A DNA stretch of 64,000 nucleotides from Methylomonas sp. AM2-LC (lineage in GTDB: Bacteria > Pseudomonadota > Gammaproteobacteria > Methylococcales > Methylomonadaceae). Every line of letters starts with the position of its first letter. Within the stretch, counting starts at the first letter, position 1. The notes below the pieces were generated by a model, which saw only the letters and a list, made by a program, of their open reading frames with translations, was not told the origin of the DNA and ran no database searches. The stretch is taken from assembly GCF_039904985.1 (NCBI RefSeq), contig NZ_CP157005.1, forward strand, positions 4,421,501-4,485,500, read 5' to 3'. A program made the position numbers and the translations under genes. Of the stretch, positions 55,489-64,000 are shown in pieces.

Positions 55489-56654
55489 GGTTTGCTCCGG
55501 CTAGGGCGTAATTCATTGTTTACGGGTACTTTATGGCTATGATTTTTATCGTCGCTAACCGCTTCGCTGTTTTGTTCAGATGCAGCGGATTGTGTCTGGT
55601 TACTTCCAACGTGACGACTGTCAGTCGCCAAAGGCATGTAAAATTGCGGTGCGTTACGTTCCGATTCCAACATAATTTTGTTGGCACCACTGTATAGCCT
55701 TTCTTTTGCTTCCAAATACAAACGTTTACGGGTAATGGCTGGATTTTTTTCGTATTCCACTAATAACTGCTCAAAGCGCTCCGTTTCGCCGGTTGCCTTG
55801 GCAATTTTTTCCATTTGGTAAGCGTCGGCTTCTTGAAGTAATCGTGCCGAAGCGCCACGGGCTTTAGGAATAATTTCGTTGCTATAGGCTTCGGCTTCGT
55901 TAATCAGACGTTGTTTATCTTCGCGGGCACGAATAGCATCTTCAAAACTACCTTGTACTTCTTCGGGTGGTTGCGCATCTTGCAGATTAACACTGGCGAT
56001 GGTGATGCCAGCATGATAGGCATCCATTGTGCTTTGAATATCGCGTTTGATTTCGGCCACAATTTCGCTTCGTCCTTCAGTCAGTACATAGTCCATATCG
56101 CTTTTGCCTATCACCGCCCGTTCCACACTTTCAGTCAATTGTTTCAGGGTGCCTTCGCTGTCTTTGACATTAAAAAAATAGTCTTTTGCGTTATTGATCT
56201 GATACTGTACTGCCAGGCGCACATTAATAATGTTTTCATCCCGCGTCAGCATTAACGATTCTTGTGGAATAGTCGCTGCTTTGGCAAAACGACCTGTATC
56301 GCGATAGCCGACTTCGATGAAGCGCTGCTGCTCGACATTTACGATTTTAACGCTTTCTATCGGCAAAGGCAGGTGCCAGTTTAAACCGGGTTGTGTGGTT
56401 TCACTGTAGGCACCAAAGCGAGTGACGACACCGCGATTACCTTGATCAACGATATAACAACCGCTGCCCAACCATACTAAGATCAAAGCACCAACCAGTA
56501 GCGAGCCAATTTTGGCTGGTGTAAAAAATTGTTTGTGACTCTGGTAAAAATCATTACTGTATTGATTAATACGTTGCCAATATTTATCAAGTTCTATTTT
56601 CCAATCAGGTGGCGGATTGGGTTTTCTGGTATTATTTTTATTTTCGGATGACAT
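55485..56654 (-). CDS. hflK: HflK, FtsH modulator (SPFH family)
   Basis: A 389-residue partner of HflC. A cytoplasmic N-terminus (about 1-45) precedes one membrane helix at about 48-70 (KIGSLLVGALILVWLGSGCY). The SPFH domain follows (VDQGNRGVVTRFGAYSETTQ, then PGLNWHLPLPIE), with a helical region (EEVQGSFEDAIRAREDKQRL) and a polar Ser/Gln-rich tail. Stop and hflC start overlap. Upstream is the sigma factor gene; no hfq or hflX is next to it, unlike E. coli. Confidence 0.95.
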   Translation of the reverse strand: MSSENKNNTRKPNPPPDWKIELDKYWQRINQYSNDFYQSHKQFFTPAKIGSLLVGALILVWLGSGCYIVDQGNRGVVTRFGAYSETTQPGLNWHLPLPIESVKIVNVEQQRFIEVGYRDTGRFAKAATIPQESLMLTRDENIINVRLAVQYQINNAKDYFFNVKDSEGTLKQLTESVERAVIGKSDMDYVLTEGRSEIVAEIKRDIQSTMDAYHAGITIASVNLQDAQPPEEVQGSFEDAIRAREDKQRLINEAEAYSNEIIPKARGASARLLQEADAYQMEKIAKATGETERFEQLLVEYEKNPAITRKRLYLEAKERLYSGANKIMLESERNAPQFYMPLATDSRHVGSNQTQSAASEQNSEAVSDDKNHSHKVPVNNELRPSRSKP

Positions 56655-56769
56655 ATTTTCCTCTTTTTATTATTAGTTAGGCCTATATTGGCTCTTTATT
56701 TGTATACCACTGATCAACTAGCTGATAACAGGTGATTATCCTATTGACACCTGAGAATGTATTAACTGC

Positions 56770-57903
56770 TTACTGTGAACTTTCATTTGTCTCTAAAAAT
56801 ACGAGTAGTTCATTCCCAAATTGCTGATAGAGTTTTTTTAAAGCTTCATTTTGTATTTGCCTGACCCGTTCTCGGGTAAGATTAAGTTGATTAGCAATAG
56901 CTTGTAAAGTCATTTCTGTCTGATTATGCAACCCAAAACGCATTGTTAAAATTGCCGCTTGTTTTTCTGGCAACGAAGACACCGCCTGATCCAATGAAAC
57001 CATCAAACTTTGCTTGATCAGCTCATCCAAAGGTAAATCAAACTGCTGTTGTTCTAATTTTTCCAGCAAAGTTCCGCTATCATCTTCTTGGAAAACTGCT
57101 TCATCCAAGGAATGTGTAGCTTGATAATAACTGCTAATGGTTTGAATGTCTTGCGCGGATAATGCACATAATTGCATCAGTTCGACATGGGTGGGCCATC
57201 GCTCGTTTTGAATATAGCTATTACGCATTGCCTCAAACACTGAACTGGCTTTTTCTGCAAGCTGTATCGGCAATCGTACGATTTTATCCTGATTGAATAT
57301 CAGCCGAGTGACTGCTTGCCTAATCCAGTAAATAGCATAGGTAGAAAAACAAACGCCGCGCTCAGGATCGAATCTATCCACTGCTTTGATCAAACCTAAC
57401 ATACCCTCCTGCATCAGCTCGTCAACCCCCAATTGACTAGATCGGTACTTATGTGCAACAAAAGCGGTTAATCCAATATTGGCATTAATCATGCGCTGTC
57501 TAAGCTTTTGCAGATCGGAACAATAGCAAAACAGCTTTTGTTTTTCATCTGCATTCAGCGGATTTTTTGCTGTCGGCGTTATTAACAAAGTTGCCATTCT
57601 GATTAAAAATAGCGGCAAAAGATGCTGATACTGCTCCGTATCTTTGGCTGGAGGCAATATGCTGTCTATTTGATTACGGCGTTGTAATAGAGGGGCTTCT
57701 GCCACAGATAATGCATAACTGGCAGAGCCTTTTTGTAAAGGTAAGGCTAATTGCTCTGCTATAAACTGAGTAGTGTATGCATTTTCCATTAGAAATCCGC
57801 ATAACTGCCGCCTAGCTTGCTCAAGTTCAACTGCAAGCAGCCATGCTTCGCTATCTGCAATCTGGCCTATTTGCTGCGCCAACACTCTGATGGTTTCCGG
57901 CAT
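56770..57903 (-). CDS. sigma-70 family RNA polymerase sigma factor
   Basis: A 377-residue sigma factor. ATG 57903 is chosen because GGGAG lies six bases upstream; another ATG two codons earlier abuts that site. Region 2 (about 155-200) reads VDELMQEGMLGLIKAVDRFD then FSTYAIYWIRQAV; region 3 includes KIVRLPIQL; region 4 at the end has LPEKQAAILTMRFGL and NLTRERVRQIQNEALKKLY. The length and partial region 1 suggest an alternative group-2 factor of the RpoS/RpoH type, not the primary factor; its N-terminal 130 residues are divergent. Which promoters it serves is unknown. Confidence 0.88.
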   Translation of the reverse strand: MPETIRVLAQQIGQIADSEAWLLAVELEQARRQLCGFLMENAYTTQFIAEQLALPLQKGSASYALSVAEAPLLQRRNQIDSILPPAKDTEQYQHLLPLFLIRMATLLITPTAKNPLNADEKQKLFCYCSDLQKLRQRMINANIGLTAFVAHKYRSSQLGVDELMQEGMLGLIKAVDRFDPERGVCFSTYAIYWIRQAVTRLIFNQDKIVRLPIQLAEKASSVFEAMRNSYIQNERWPTHVELMQLCALSAQDIQTISSYYQATHSLDEAVFQEDDSGTLLEKLEQQQFDLPLDELIKQSLMVSLDQAVSSLPEKQAAILTMRFGLHNQTEMTLQAIANQLNLTRERVRQIQNEALKKLYQQFGNELLVFLETNESSQ

Positions 57904-58450
57904 AGACATCTCCCTGAACTAACCTGATATTCCGACTATAAAATTTGGTTTTTGTTGCTTAATAATTTAAAAAACTTTGGACAAACTTGTATTTTAGAAT
58001 ACTGCGGATAAAGCTTACGAATTCATTGTAAAAGCAACATGTGGACCCTACTTTCGATAAAGATACATTTTCGAGTTGTCCATCCGTTTTGGCTGGAGTA
58101 AACGTAAGGATGGTCAGTAAAATTCAAGTTGGTCCGCAATACCCATTATTTGTAAAAGAACGGATAACCAAGCTAACGCGGTTAAAACTTGCACTCAGAT
58201 ACTTGAGGTTTTATTATATATACCAATAATTTAAGAATCATCCTTAAAAAACTACTACAGTTTATTAGCCTATAATTGCGATTTTGTTACGTATTGGACT
58301 GTACAAGTGCAATTTTTGCTATAAACTTAAAACTTGTATAAAAATTCAATCTGCCTAGAAAAGTGCAACAAACAAAATCTCACCTGTGTGTTGGTTTTGA
58401 AAAATTAATACGATTCGATTGAATTTAATTGCCTTCTTTACTAAAGGAAA
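57904..58450. other. divergent noncoding region between sigma factor and msh operon
   Basis: About 545 bp, AT-rich. It should carry the promoters of both the sigma gene and the msh operon. No supported gene or repeat. Confidence 0.4.
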
Positions 58451-59428
58451 ATGTCCATTGTGCAATTATTGCAAAAATTCCTAAAAAAACCGAGCGTTTC
58501 TCCTGGTATTGTGGCCGTTAGTTTTTTTCCCAACGGCTTCACTATTGCTGTTACTCACTACGCTGAGCAAGCTCGTCCGCGCTTATTGCATTGTGAATTT
58601 GTTTTTGCAAGCCCCCAACAAGTACATGCCCAACTTGAAATATTGATTAAACAATACGAATTAGATAAATACGATTGTCATATTTTACTGAACCATGAAC
58701 AATACCGTTTAATGGGTATTGATGCACCAGCAGTCATCAACGAAGAGATGAAACAAGCGGTGCAATGGCGCATTGCTGATTTTCTGGATTATCCCGTTAA
58801 TGAAGCTGTCATCGACTATTATCCACTTCCAAAATCAAATCGCGCGAATAGTTCCAGACTACTGGAAGTCGTTTCTTGTACCCAGCAAATGGTGTTGGCA
58901 TTGACTCAACAATGCCAACAGGCTGGACTAAACGTAAAAGTCATTGATATTCAGGAGACTGCTCTTCGTAATCTGGCCACACTGCTACGTGAAAACGAAC
59001 AAGGAATTGCATTGTTGCATTTGCAAAAAGACCAGGGTTGTATCGTTATTCAAAAAAAGGGAGAACTGTTTCTGTCTCGCAAAATTTCCTGTGGCTATTC
59101 GCGCCTAGATGATGAGGGTGCCTATAACAGCGGGGAATTGCTAAATCTGGAATTAGATAGCTTGGCTTTAGAAGTACAACGTTCTTTTGATTATGTTGAA
59201 AATTATTTCGATATACCACCTATTACTAGCTTGGCAACTGTTTTAATGCCTATCAACACACCCAAAATTATAGACTTTTTAAATCGGCATCATGGTATTA
59301 CGACGCGTGCATTGGATCTATCGGCCATTATAGACGGTGATATTACATTGGACGATACGACACAAAACCTCTGTGCATCAGTCATCGGTGCATCTTTGCG
59401 CCGCTTATTGGAAGCCAGTCAACTATGA
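58451..59428 (+). CDS. mshI: MSHA biogenesis protein MshI
   Basis: A 325-residue PilM-like, actin-fold ATPase-type protein for assembly of a mannose-sensitive haemagglutinin-type IV pilus. Visible: IVAVSFFPNGFTIAVTHYAE at the start, MKQAVQWRIADFLDYPVNEA (typical MshI/PilM segment), VIDIQETALRNLATLLRENE and FLSRKISCGYSRL. It lies in the cytoplasm and would bind the MshI2/PilN tail. First gene of a plus-strand operon; its stop overlaps the next start (ATGA). Confidence 0.85.
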   Translation: MSIVQLLQKFLKKPSVSPGIVAVSFFPNGFTIAVTHYAEQARPRLLHCEFVFASPQQVHAQLEILIKQYELDKYDCHILLNHEQYRLMGIDAPAVINEEMKQAVQWRIADFLDYPVNEAVIDYYPLPKSNRANSSRLLEVVSCTQQMVLALTQQCQQAGLNVKVIDIQETALRNLATLLRENEQGIALLHLQKDQGCIVIQKKGELFLSRKISCGYSRLDDEGAYNSGELLNLELDSLALEVQRSFDYVENYFDIPPITSLATVLMPINTPKIIDFLNRHHGITTRALDLSAIIDGDITLDDTTQNLCASVIGASLRRLLEASQL

Positions 59429-60051
59429 TTCAGCAAATCAATCTTTATCAAGTTAACGGGGATAACGGCAAGTATTTGCTCTTGAACCCTTATTTATTAA
59501 GTGTCATTGCTTGCTTGCTATTGTTTATAGTCATCAGCGGCTTTAGTTTAAACAACCTTTATTCGAACCAAGCCCAACAAAAACAATTAAAAACCCAATT
59601 ACAGCAAGTTGATGCCCGTTTACAACACATCCAGGCAGAACACCCTAATCAACCAATCGATACCGTACTAAGTGAAGAACTACAGCAAACTCAAAATTAT
59701 TATCAAAATTTGACACAAACCTTAGAGATGCTTGCAGATACACAATCAGACAGAACTCAAGGGTTTTCTCGGTATCTTCAAGCGTTAGCGAATCAGGCTG
59801 ATCATAATATTTGGCTGACCCGTATTCAATTTAACAGCAAATCCGATAGTATCCGCCTGGAAGGCTCGACATTTAAACCTGAACAAATTTCACTATTATT
59901 AGAGCGTTTGCAAACCAGCAATGTTTTCAAAGGGCGTTATTTTGCTAAACTCGATATACAGCAATCCAAGGAGAATTCGGAACAATTCAACTTCAGTGTC
60001 AGTTCCAGTTTAAAAACCGAAGCGGAGGAATCTAATGCTGGCAAACATTGA
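59425..60051 (+). CDS. PilN-like MSHA biogenesis protein
   Basis: A 208-residue inner-membrane protein. It begins MIQQINLYQVNGDN, the PilN-type cytoplasmic tail (INLYxx) that docks on the PilM-like MshI. One membrane helix lies at about 23-43, then a coiled coil (about 48-105) and a ferredoxin-like periplasmic domain (WLTRIQFNSKSDSIRLEGST). It corresponds to the second MshI gene (mshI2) of other clusters. It overlaps mshJ by 17 bp. Confidence 0.85.
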   Translation: MIQQINLYQVNGDNGKYLLLNPYLLSVIACLLLFIVISGFSLNNLYSNQAQQKQLKTQLQQVDARLQHIQAEHPNQPIDTVLSEELQQTQNYYQNLTQTLEMLADTQSDRTQGFSRYLQALANQADHNIWLTRIQFNSKSDSIRLEGSTFKPEQISLLLERLQTSNVFKGRYFAKLDIQQSKENSEQFNFSVSSSLKTEAEESNAGKH

Positions 60052-60679
60052 ATTTTATTGGCAGCGTTTTAATCTGCTTACCCAGCGCGAAAAATTGATG
60101 ATAGTAAGTGCCTTCCTATTGGTGATTTGGGGATGCTGGGATAATTTTTTCTTCCAACAGTTGCAAACTGAAAATCAAACACTTGAAAATGAAATTACTT
60201 CATTACAAAATCAATTTGATAATAAATTAAAGATTGCAAATCAGCTTGAGGGAATCAGCCAGCCCAATCCGAACGATCATTCACGTATACAACTGACACA
60301 ACTTCAACAGTCTGTGAGTAACTTGAAACAACAATTGAATTTGGGTGGCAAAAAATTTGTACCATCAGAATCAATGGCGCATGCACTTACTGACATACTC
60401 AAACAAAACAACAGGCTTAAATTAATTAAACTGGAAACATTGCCCGTTACATCCTTTGGTAATAATGATAAGCAGACTGACTGGCTATATTGCCATACCT
60501 TGGCAATCACTTTACAAGGTGATTATTTCAGCACACTGAATTATCTAAAAACATTGGAATCGCTAACTTGGCGTATCAATTGGGATAGCATGGATTACCA
60601 AGTTAAAAATTATCCGATTGCCGAAACCCATATTCAGGTTTACACCCTGAGTTTTGATAAGGAGTGGCTGGGTGTTTAA
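60035..60679 (+). CDS. mshJ: MSHA biogenesis protein MshJ
   Basis: A 214-residue PilO-like inner-membrane protein: a membrane helix at about 22-38 (LMIVSAFLLVIWGCW), a coiled coil at about 45-105 and a compact periplasmic domain (LKLIKLETLPVTSFG, LAITLQGDYFSTLNYLKTLE). It pairs with the PilN-like protein in the alignment complex of the pilus. Overlaps at both ends show a translationally coupled operon. Confidence 0.85.
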   Translation: MLANIEFYWQRFNLLTQREKLMIVSAFLLVIWGCWDNFFFQQLQTENQTLENEITSLQNQFDNKLKIANQLEGISQPNPNDHSRIQLTQLQQSVSNLKQQLNLGGKKFVPSESMAHALTDILKQNNRLKLIKLETLPVTSFGNNDKQTDWLYCHTLAITLQGDYFSTLNYLKTLESLTWRINWDSMDYQVKNYPIAETHIQVYTLSFDKEWLGV

Positions 60680-61001
60680 AAATGTATTAATTCTAATATT
60701 GGTGTTAGTTGCATGCAGATCGGCCTTTGCTGAATTGCATGACCCAACCATGCCCGATAATCTGCCGCAAATCTTAACTGTAGAACCAACAGGTATTTCT
60801 AGCCCTTTAAAATTAAATGCCATATGGATTTCCGCTACCAGCAGACGTGCTGTAATTAATGGTGTAACGGTTAAAAGCGGCCAAACCTTAACCGATGGCA
60901 GTCGGGTTATAAAGATACACCCACATTACGTGCTGATTAGAAATAATACTGACAGCAAAAAACTTTTTCTAGTCCCATCCGTTAAAAATCAGGTGAAATA
61001 A
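60672..61001 (+). CDS. mshK: MSHA biogenesis protein MshK
   Basis: A 109-residue exported PilP-like protein. GTG 60672 with AAGGAG seven bases upstream is preferred over the frame's first TTG. The signal is NVLILILVLVACRSAFA. The mature part has DPTMPDNLP and a beta-rich segment SSPLKLNAIWISATSRRAVI then SGQTLTDGSRVIKI, as in pilus proteins that link the inner-membrane complex to the secretin. It overlaps mshJ by 8 bp. Confidence 0.83.
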   Translation: MFKNVLILILVLVACRSAFAELHDPTMPDNLPQILTVEPTGISSPLKLNAIWISATSRRAVINGVTVKSGQTLTDGSRVIKIHPHYVLIRNNTDSKKLFLVPSVKNQVK

Positions 61002-61006
61002 TTCTA

Positions 61007-62713
61007 ATGTACAAATTCATTGCCTTCTTTACTGCCTGCCTATTTTTACTATTGCCAGCTTGTGGCGAAAGACTTACAGCCTTGCATCCGTCGAACGTGG
61101 AAAATACTTTCCCAAAAGCTTCCTCACCAATAAACAAACCAACAACAGCACTTCCACCTGCGGCTGTGACTGATGCACTCCTGCCTAATTTCAATCAAAC
61201 CCAATTGAATGATCGTCATAGTCATAATCCTGGAACATTTAATATTTCGGTTCATGAAGTTGAAGCTCGTGATTTTTTTATGAGCCTAGTTGTCGATAGC
61301 CAAGAAAACATGGTGGTTCACCCGGATGTTGCAGGACATATTTCATTGGAATTAAAAAATGTTAATGTCGCTCAAGTTTTGAATACTGTGCAAAAAGTTT
61401 ATGGGTATGACTACGCTAAAACCGATATTGGTTATGTTATTTATCCAGCTACCTTACAAACCAAGATATTTAAAATTGATCGTCTTGACCTGCAACGCGA
61501 AGGCAGCTCAAATACGCGAGTATCATCTGGACAAATCAATAGCAGCCAACGCAATAATAACAATCAAATGAGTGGCATTGGCTTGGGAACGGGTATAGGA
61601 GCCAGTTCTGGTTCAACAACGCCCATTGGTAATCCAAATAGCATGTCTGCAAATAATTCCAATTCTGGAAGTTGGATTACCACCTCATCAAAAACTGATT
61701 TTTGGGATGAACTTCGCCAATCCATTTCAGCCATTGTAGATGCCACTCCAATTGGCGAAAACAGCGATGAACTGCATAATCCAAAAACAGGCACCAAGGT
61801 AGTCATCAATAAACAAAGCGGCATAGTGGTGGTGCGCACTCAACCATCGCAAATGCGTGAAGTTGAAAAACTAATCGAACAAACTCAAAACCAAATTGGC
61901 AGACAAGTAGCGATAGAAGCTAAAATACTTGAAATCACCTTAAATGACAGTCATCAAAACGGTGTCAATTGGGCAGATATTATCCATACTGCTCGTGCAG
62001 CGGTTATGAGCGGCACATTGCCAGCACTTGGAGCAGCAACAGCTGCGGCAGCGTTCACCATCGGTGTAAAATCAGGTGACTTTTATGCTTTTATCGAGCT
62101 TATGGAGAGCCAAGGAAAAACCAATATTCTATCCAGCCCGAGAATATCTAGCCTTAATAATCAAAAAGCTGTAATAAAAGTAGGTCAAGATCAATATTTT
62201 ATTACTAACGTTTCCTCGAACAATAGCGTCGGTGTCACCAACGTAGTGACTCAAGATATTACCTGGACACCTTTCTTTTCGGGTATAGCATTGGATGTGA
62301 CACCACAAATTGCGGATAGCAATAATATCACCCTACATATCCATCCATCCGTTACCCGTGTCACTAACGATATTAAACAATTTACTATAAACGACCAACC
62401 CAATGAAATTCCCATGGCGTTAAATGTAGTCAGAGAATCTGATAGCGTGGTGCATGCAGAGAATGGTCAGATTATTGTTATCGGTGGATTAATGCAAACC
62501 GACATTCAGGATAATCAGAATGGGGTATCTATGTTGGCAGGCATACCCTATGTGGGCAATTTATTCCGCCAAAACTCTGGCACTGGTCAAAAATCTGAAT
62601 TGGTAATTTTGCTAAAACCCACTATCATCAATAGTAGTAATGATTGGGATGAATCAATTGAAAGAAGCCGCCAACATTTACAAGATCTGGAACAGAAAAA
62701 ATTGTGGAAATAG
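61007..62713 (+). CDS. mshL: MSHA pilus secretin MshL
   Basis: A 568-residue outer-membrane secretin. The lipoprotein signal ends LLPAC. An N-terminal STN-like/N0 region spans about 75-145 (ISVHEVEARDFFMSLVVDSQ, KNVNVAQVLNTVQKVYGYDY), a Ser/Asn/Gly-rich linker about 165-225, and an N1-type domain contains VVINKQSGIVVVRTQPSQMR. The secretin core from about 290 has SPRISSLNNQKAVIKVGQDQ, PFFSGIALDVTPQIAD and AENGQIIVIGGLMQTD, with VPYVGNLF-like IPYVGNLFRQ at the end. It forms the gate for the pilus. Confidence 0.92.
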   Translation: MYKFIAFFTACLFLLLPACGERLTALHPSNVENTFPKASSPINKPTTALPPAAVTDALLPNFNQTQLNDRHSHNPGTFNISVHEVEARDFFMSLVVDSQENMVVHPDVAGHISLELKNVNVAQVLNTVQKVYGYDYAKTDIGYVIYPATLQTKIFKIDRLDLQREGSSNTRVSSGQINSSQRNNNNQMSGIGLGTGIGASSGSTTPIGNPNSMSANNSNSGSWITTSSKTDFWDELRQSISAIVDATPIGENSDELHNPKTGTKVVINKQSGIVVVRTQPSQMREVEKLIEQTQNQIGRQVAIEAKILEITLNDSHQNGVNWADIIHTARAAVMSGTLPALGAATAAAAFTIGVKSGDFYAFIELMESQGKTNILSSPRISSLNNQKAVIKVGQDQYFITNVSSNNSVGVTNVVTQDITWTPFFSGIALDVTPQIADSNNITLHIHPSVTRVTNDIKQFTINDQPNEIPMALNVVRESDSVVHAENGQIIVIGGLMQTDIQDNQNGVSMLAGIPYVGNLFRQNSGTGQKSELVILLKPTIINSSNDWDESIERSRQHLQDLEQKKLWK

Positions 62714-62747
62714 ATAATGGACAACAGGAGGTTGCTTAAGCACGACT

Positions 62748-63653
62748 ATGTATCTAAAGCACTTTGGCCTAACTCAGCTGCCATTTAATCTGACTCCGGA
62801 TACCCAGTTTTTCTGTGATTTACCCACGCATAGAGAGGCCCTAAATGTGCTGTTAATTGCACTGCAAGGTGGCGAAGGATTCATAAAAATCACAGGGCCA
62901 GTGGGTACTGGAAAAACACTGCTGTGCCGCAAATTACTCAATGAACTGCCTGCCCCGTTTGTGACTGCCTATATTCCCAACCCAGATATGGACACCACCG
63001 CACTACACCAATCAATCGCAGATGAATTTAACCTGCGCTACGCTCGCAGCAATGACCAAAGCCGTATTTTGGTAAAAATCAATAAGTATTTACTGCAAGC
63101 ATCTCAACAAGGCCAAAAAGTGGTACTTATTATCGATGAAGCTCAAGCGATGCCACTTAAAACCTTGGAGTCTTTGAGACTGCTGACAAATCTTGAGACA
63201 GAAAAACAGAAACTATTGCAAATAGTCTTATTTGCTCAGCCTGAACTCGATAAAATCCTCCAGCAAAAATCGATTCGCCAGTTAAGGCAGCGCATTAGTT
63301 TCAGTTATCAATTGCAAGCCCTCAACAAACAGCAAATTCAGGAGTATCTACTACACCGTCTATATATAGCGGGGAATACTCATACCGACTTACTCGGAAT
63401 TTTTAGCGCAACCGCTTTGCAGTTTTACACGAAGGGAATTCCGCGACTGATTAATATACTTGCGCATAAAGCATTATTAGCTGCTTACGGTAAAGGTCAT
63501 AGTTCCATCGGTTGGCAGCATATCCATCTTGCGGCAGTAGACACCGAAGATACCCGTCGCCATTTAAATATTTGGTTATTCAGAAAAGTATTACCTTGGC
63601 TAGTGGTAGCGAGTGCCGTGTTTATTTATTTTCTCCCCCGCTTACCATTATGA
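62748..63653 (+). CDS. mshM: MSHA biogenesis ATPase MshM
   Basis: A 301-residue AAA-type ATPase of the ExeA/GspA group. It starts MYLKHFGLTQLPFNLTPDTQ. Walker A is GPVGTGKTLL and Walker B is VVLIIDEAQAM. A sensor-type GIPRLINILAHKALLAAYG segment follows, and one membrane helix lies at the C-terminus (VLPWLVVASAVFIYFLPRLP). It probably helps insert or assemble the secretin. AGGAGG precedes the gene. Its stop overlaps the mshN start (ATGA). Confidence 0.92.
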   Translation: MYLKHFGLTQLPFNLTPDTQFFCDLPTHREALNVLLIALQGGEGFIKITGPVGTGKTLLCRKLLNELPAPFVTAYIPNPDMDTTALHQSIADEFNLRYARSNDQSRILVKINKYLLQASQQGQKVVLIIDEAQAMPLKTLESLRLLTNLETEKQKLLQIVLFAQPELDKILQQKSIRQLRQRISFSYQLQALNKQQIQEYLLHRLYIAGNTHTDLLGIFSATALQFYTKGIPRLINILAHKALLAAYGKGHSSIGWQHIHLAAVDTEDTRRHLNIWLFRKVLPWLVVASAVFIYFLPRLPL

Positions 63654-64000
63654 GTTTAATCAACCAAATGTTACGCGACCTGGAAATGCGTAATAACAAT
63701 AGACCAGCCAACTCGGTACTTGAGATCCATACCGCAGAAAAGCAGCGTTACACCAGCAATTTTTTAAAGTTATTACCTATTTTCACGCTGGTATTAGCTT
63801 ATTTTGCCTGGCAACATTACCAAGCCCTGTTTCTTTCTGGGACCACTGGCAATTTAACGCAACTGCCTACCGTCAGTTCTGCCGATCCTCAGCCTATCAC
63901 CAATACTCAGTTACAGTCTCAACCTCTATCTCAAGCACCAATAGTAACAGCAGCTAAGGCGCAAATTGAAGTTCAGCCCATATCGCAAGCTGAGTTAGTA
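63650..64000 (+). CDS. mshN: MSHA biogenesis protein MshN, partial
   Basis: The first 117 codons only; the gene runs off the right edge. It begins MSLINQMLRDLEMRNNNRPA, the standard MshN start, with a membrane helix at about 42-55 (LLPIFTLVLAYFAW) and a Pro/Gln/Ser-rich periplasmic linker. TPR repeats typical of MshN would follow outside the window. Confidence 0.9.
   Translation, partial: MSLINQMLRDLEMRNNNRPANSVLEIHTAEKQRYTSNFLKLLPIFTLVLAYFAWQHYQALFLSGTTGNLTQLPTVSSADPQPITNTQLQSQPLSQAPIVTAAKAQIEVQPISQAELV

Noticed and set aside
56729..56753. CAGGTG/CACCTG hairpin between sigma gene and hflK
   Set aside because: Only 6 bp of stem and no T run; not strong enough to call a terminator.
58041..58229. 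62-residue plus-strand frame before mshI
   Set aside because: No ribosome site or conserved motif; lies in the divergent promoter region.

Overview
The window looks like the chromosome of an AT-rich gammaproteobacterium, most like a methanotroph of the order Methylococcales. This is inference from gene content, because no ribosomal or methane-oxidation gene lies here. The content that points this way is an EpsD/E/F/G exopolysaccharide module with PEP-CTERM proteins, an LRV iron-sulfur protein beside a flavodoxin (a pairing typical of diazotrophs), the HflK/HflC/FtsH set and an MSHA-type pilus cluster.

Layout. 1-3844 (minus strand): end of an exopolysaccharide operon, epsE-epsF-epsG-epsD. 4366-7710: two paralogous PEP-CTERM proteins with duplicated upstream regions and a LuxR-type regulator whose receiver has Glu where the phospho-accepting Asp should be. 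8306-14309: two large paralogous secreted metzincin proteases that join an STN domain, a propeptide-like domain, an Ala-rich stalk of different length and a reprolysin-like catalytic domain. 14412-23126: an LRV/flavodoxin operon, an AlkB-type dioxygenase overlapping a truncated hemerythrin, a lipid desaturase, an HD-GYP protein, a DCC oxidoreductase beside a MITE-like repeat, and class II fructose-bisphosphate aldolase. 23659-35491 is accessory sequence: a tiny membrane protein, a 2OG-Fe(II) oxygenase, a bacterial neprosin-family glutamic peptidase, a Cys-rich exported protein, a frameshifted vapBC pair, an acyltransferase whose 3' end is capped by an IS30 element, and a 1008-residue protein with 45 perfect-length 17-residue repeats and an S74 chaperone end.

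35578-42110 is an integrative element of about 6.5 kb in tRNA-Lys. It is bounded by a 48-bp duplication of the tRNA 3' half and also carries a second direct repeat of about 150 bp near both ends. It encodes a tyrosine integrase translationally coupled to a 377-residue protein of unknown function, a small excisionase-like protein, a winged-helix protein next to four 17-bp iteron-like repeats, a zinc-finger HGG protein and a J-domain-like protein.

42307-57903 is mostly core: argD-argF with an SH3 protein, a TauE/SafE permease, hslO, msrA, tRNA-Ser, the AmmeMemoRadiSam trio, ftsH, hflC, hflK and a sigma-70 family factor. 58451-64000 (plus strand) is a tightly overlapped pilus operon, mshI-mshI2-mshJ-mshK-mshL-mshM-mshN, running off the right edge.

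The least described parts are the STN-reprolysin pair, the neprosin homologue, the repeat protein and the small integrative element with its unknown cargo gene. Identities were read from motifs; no database search was run.
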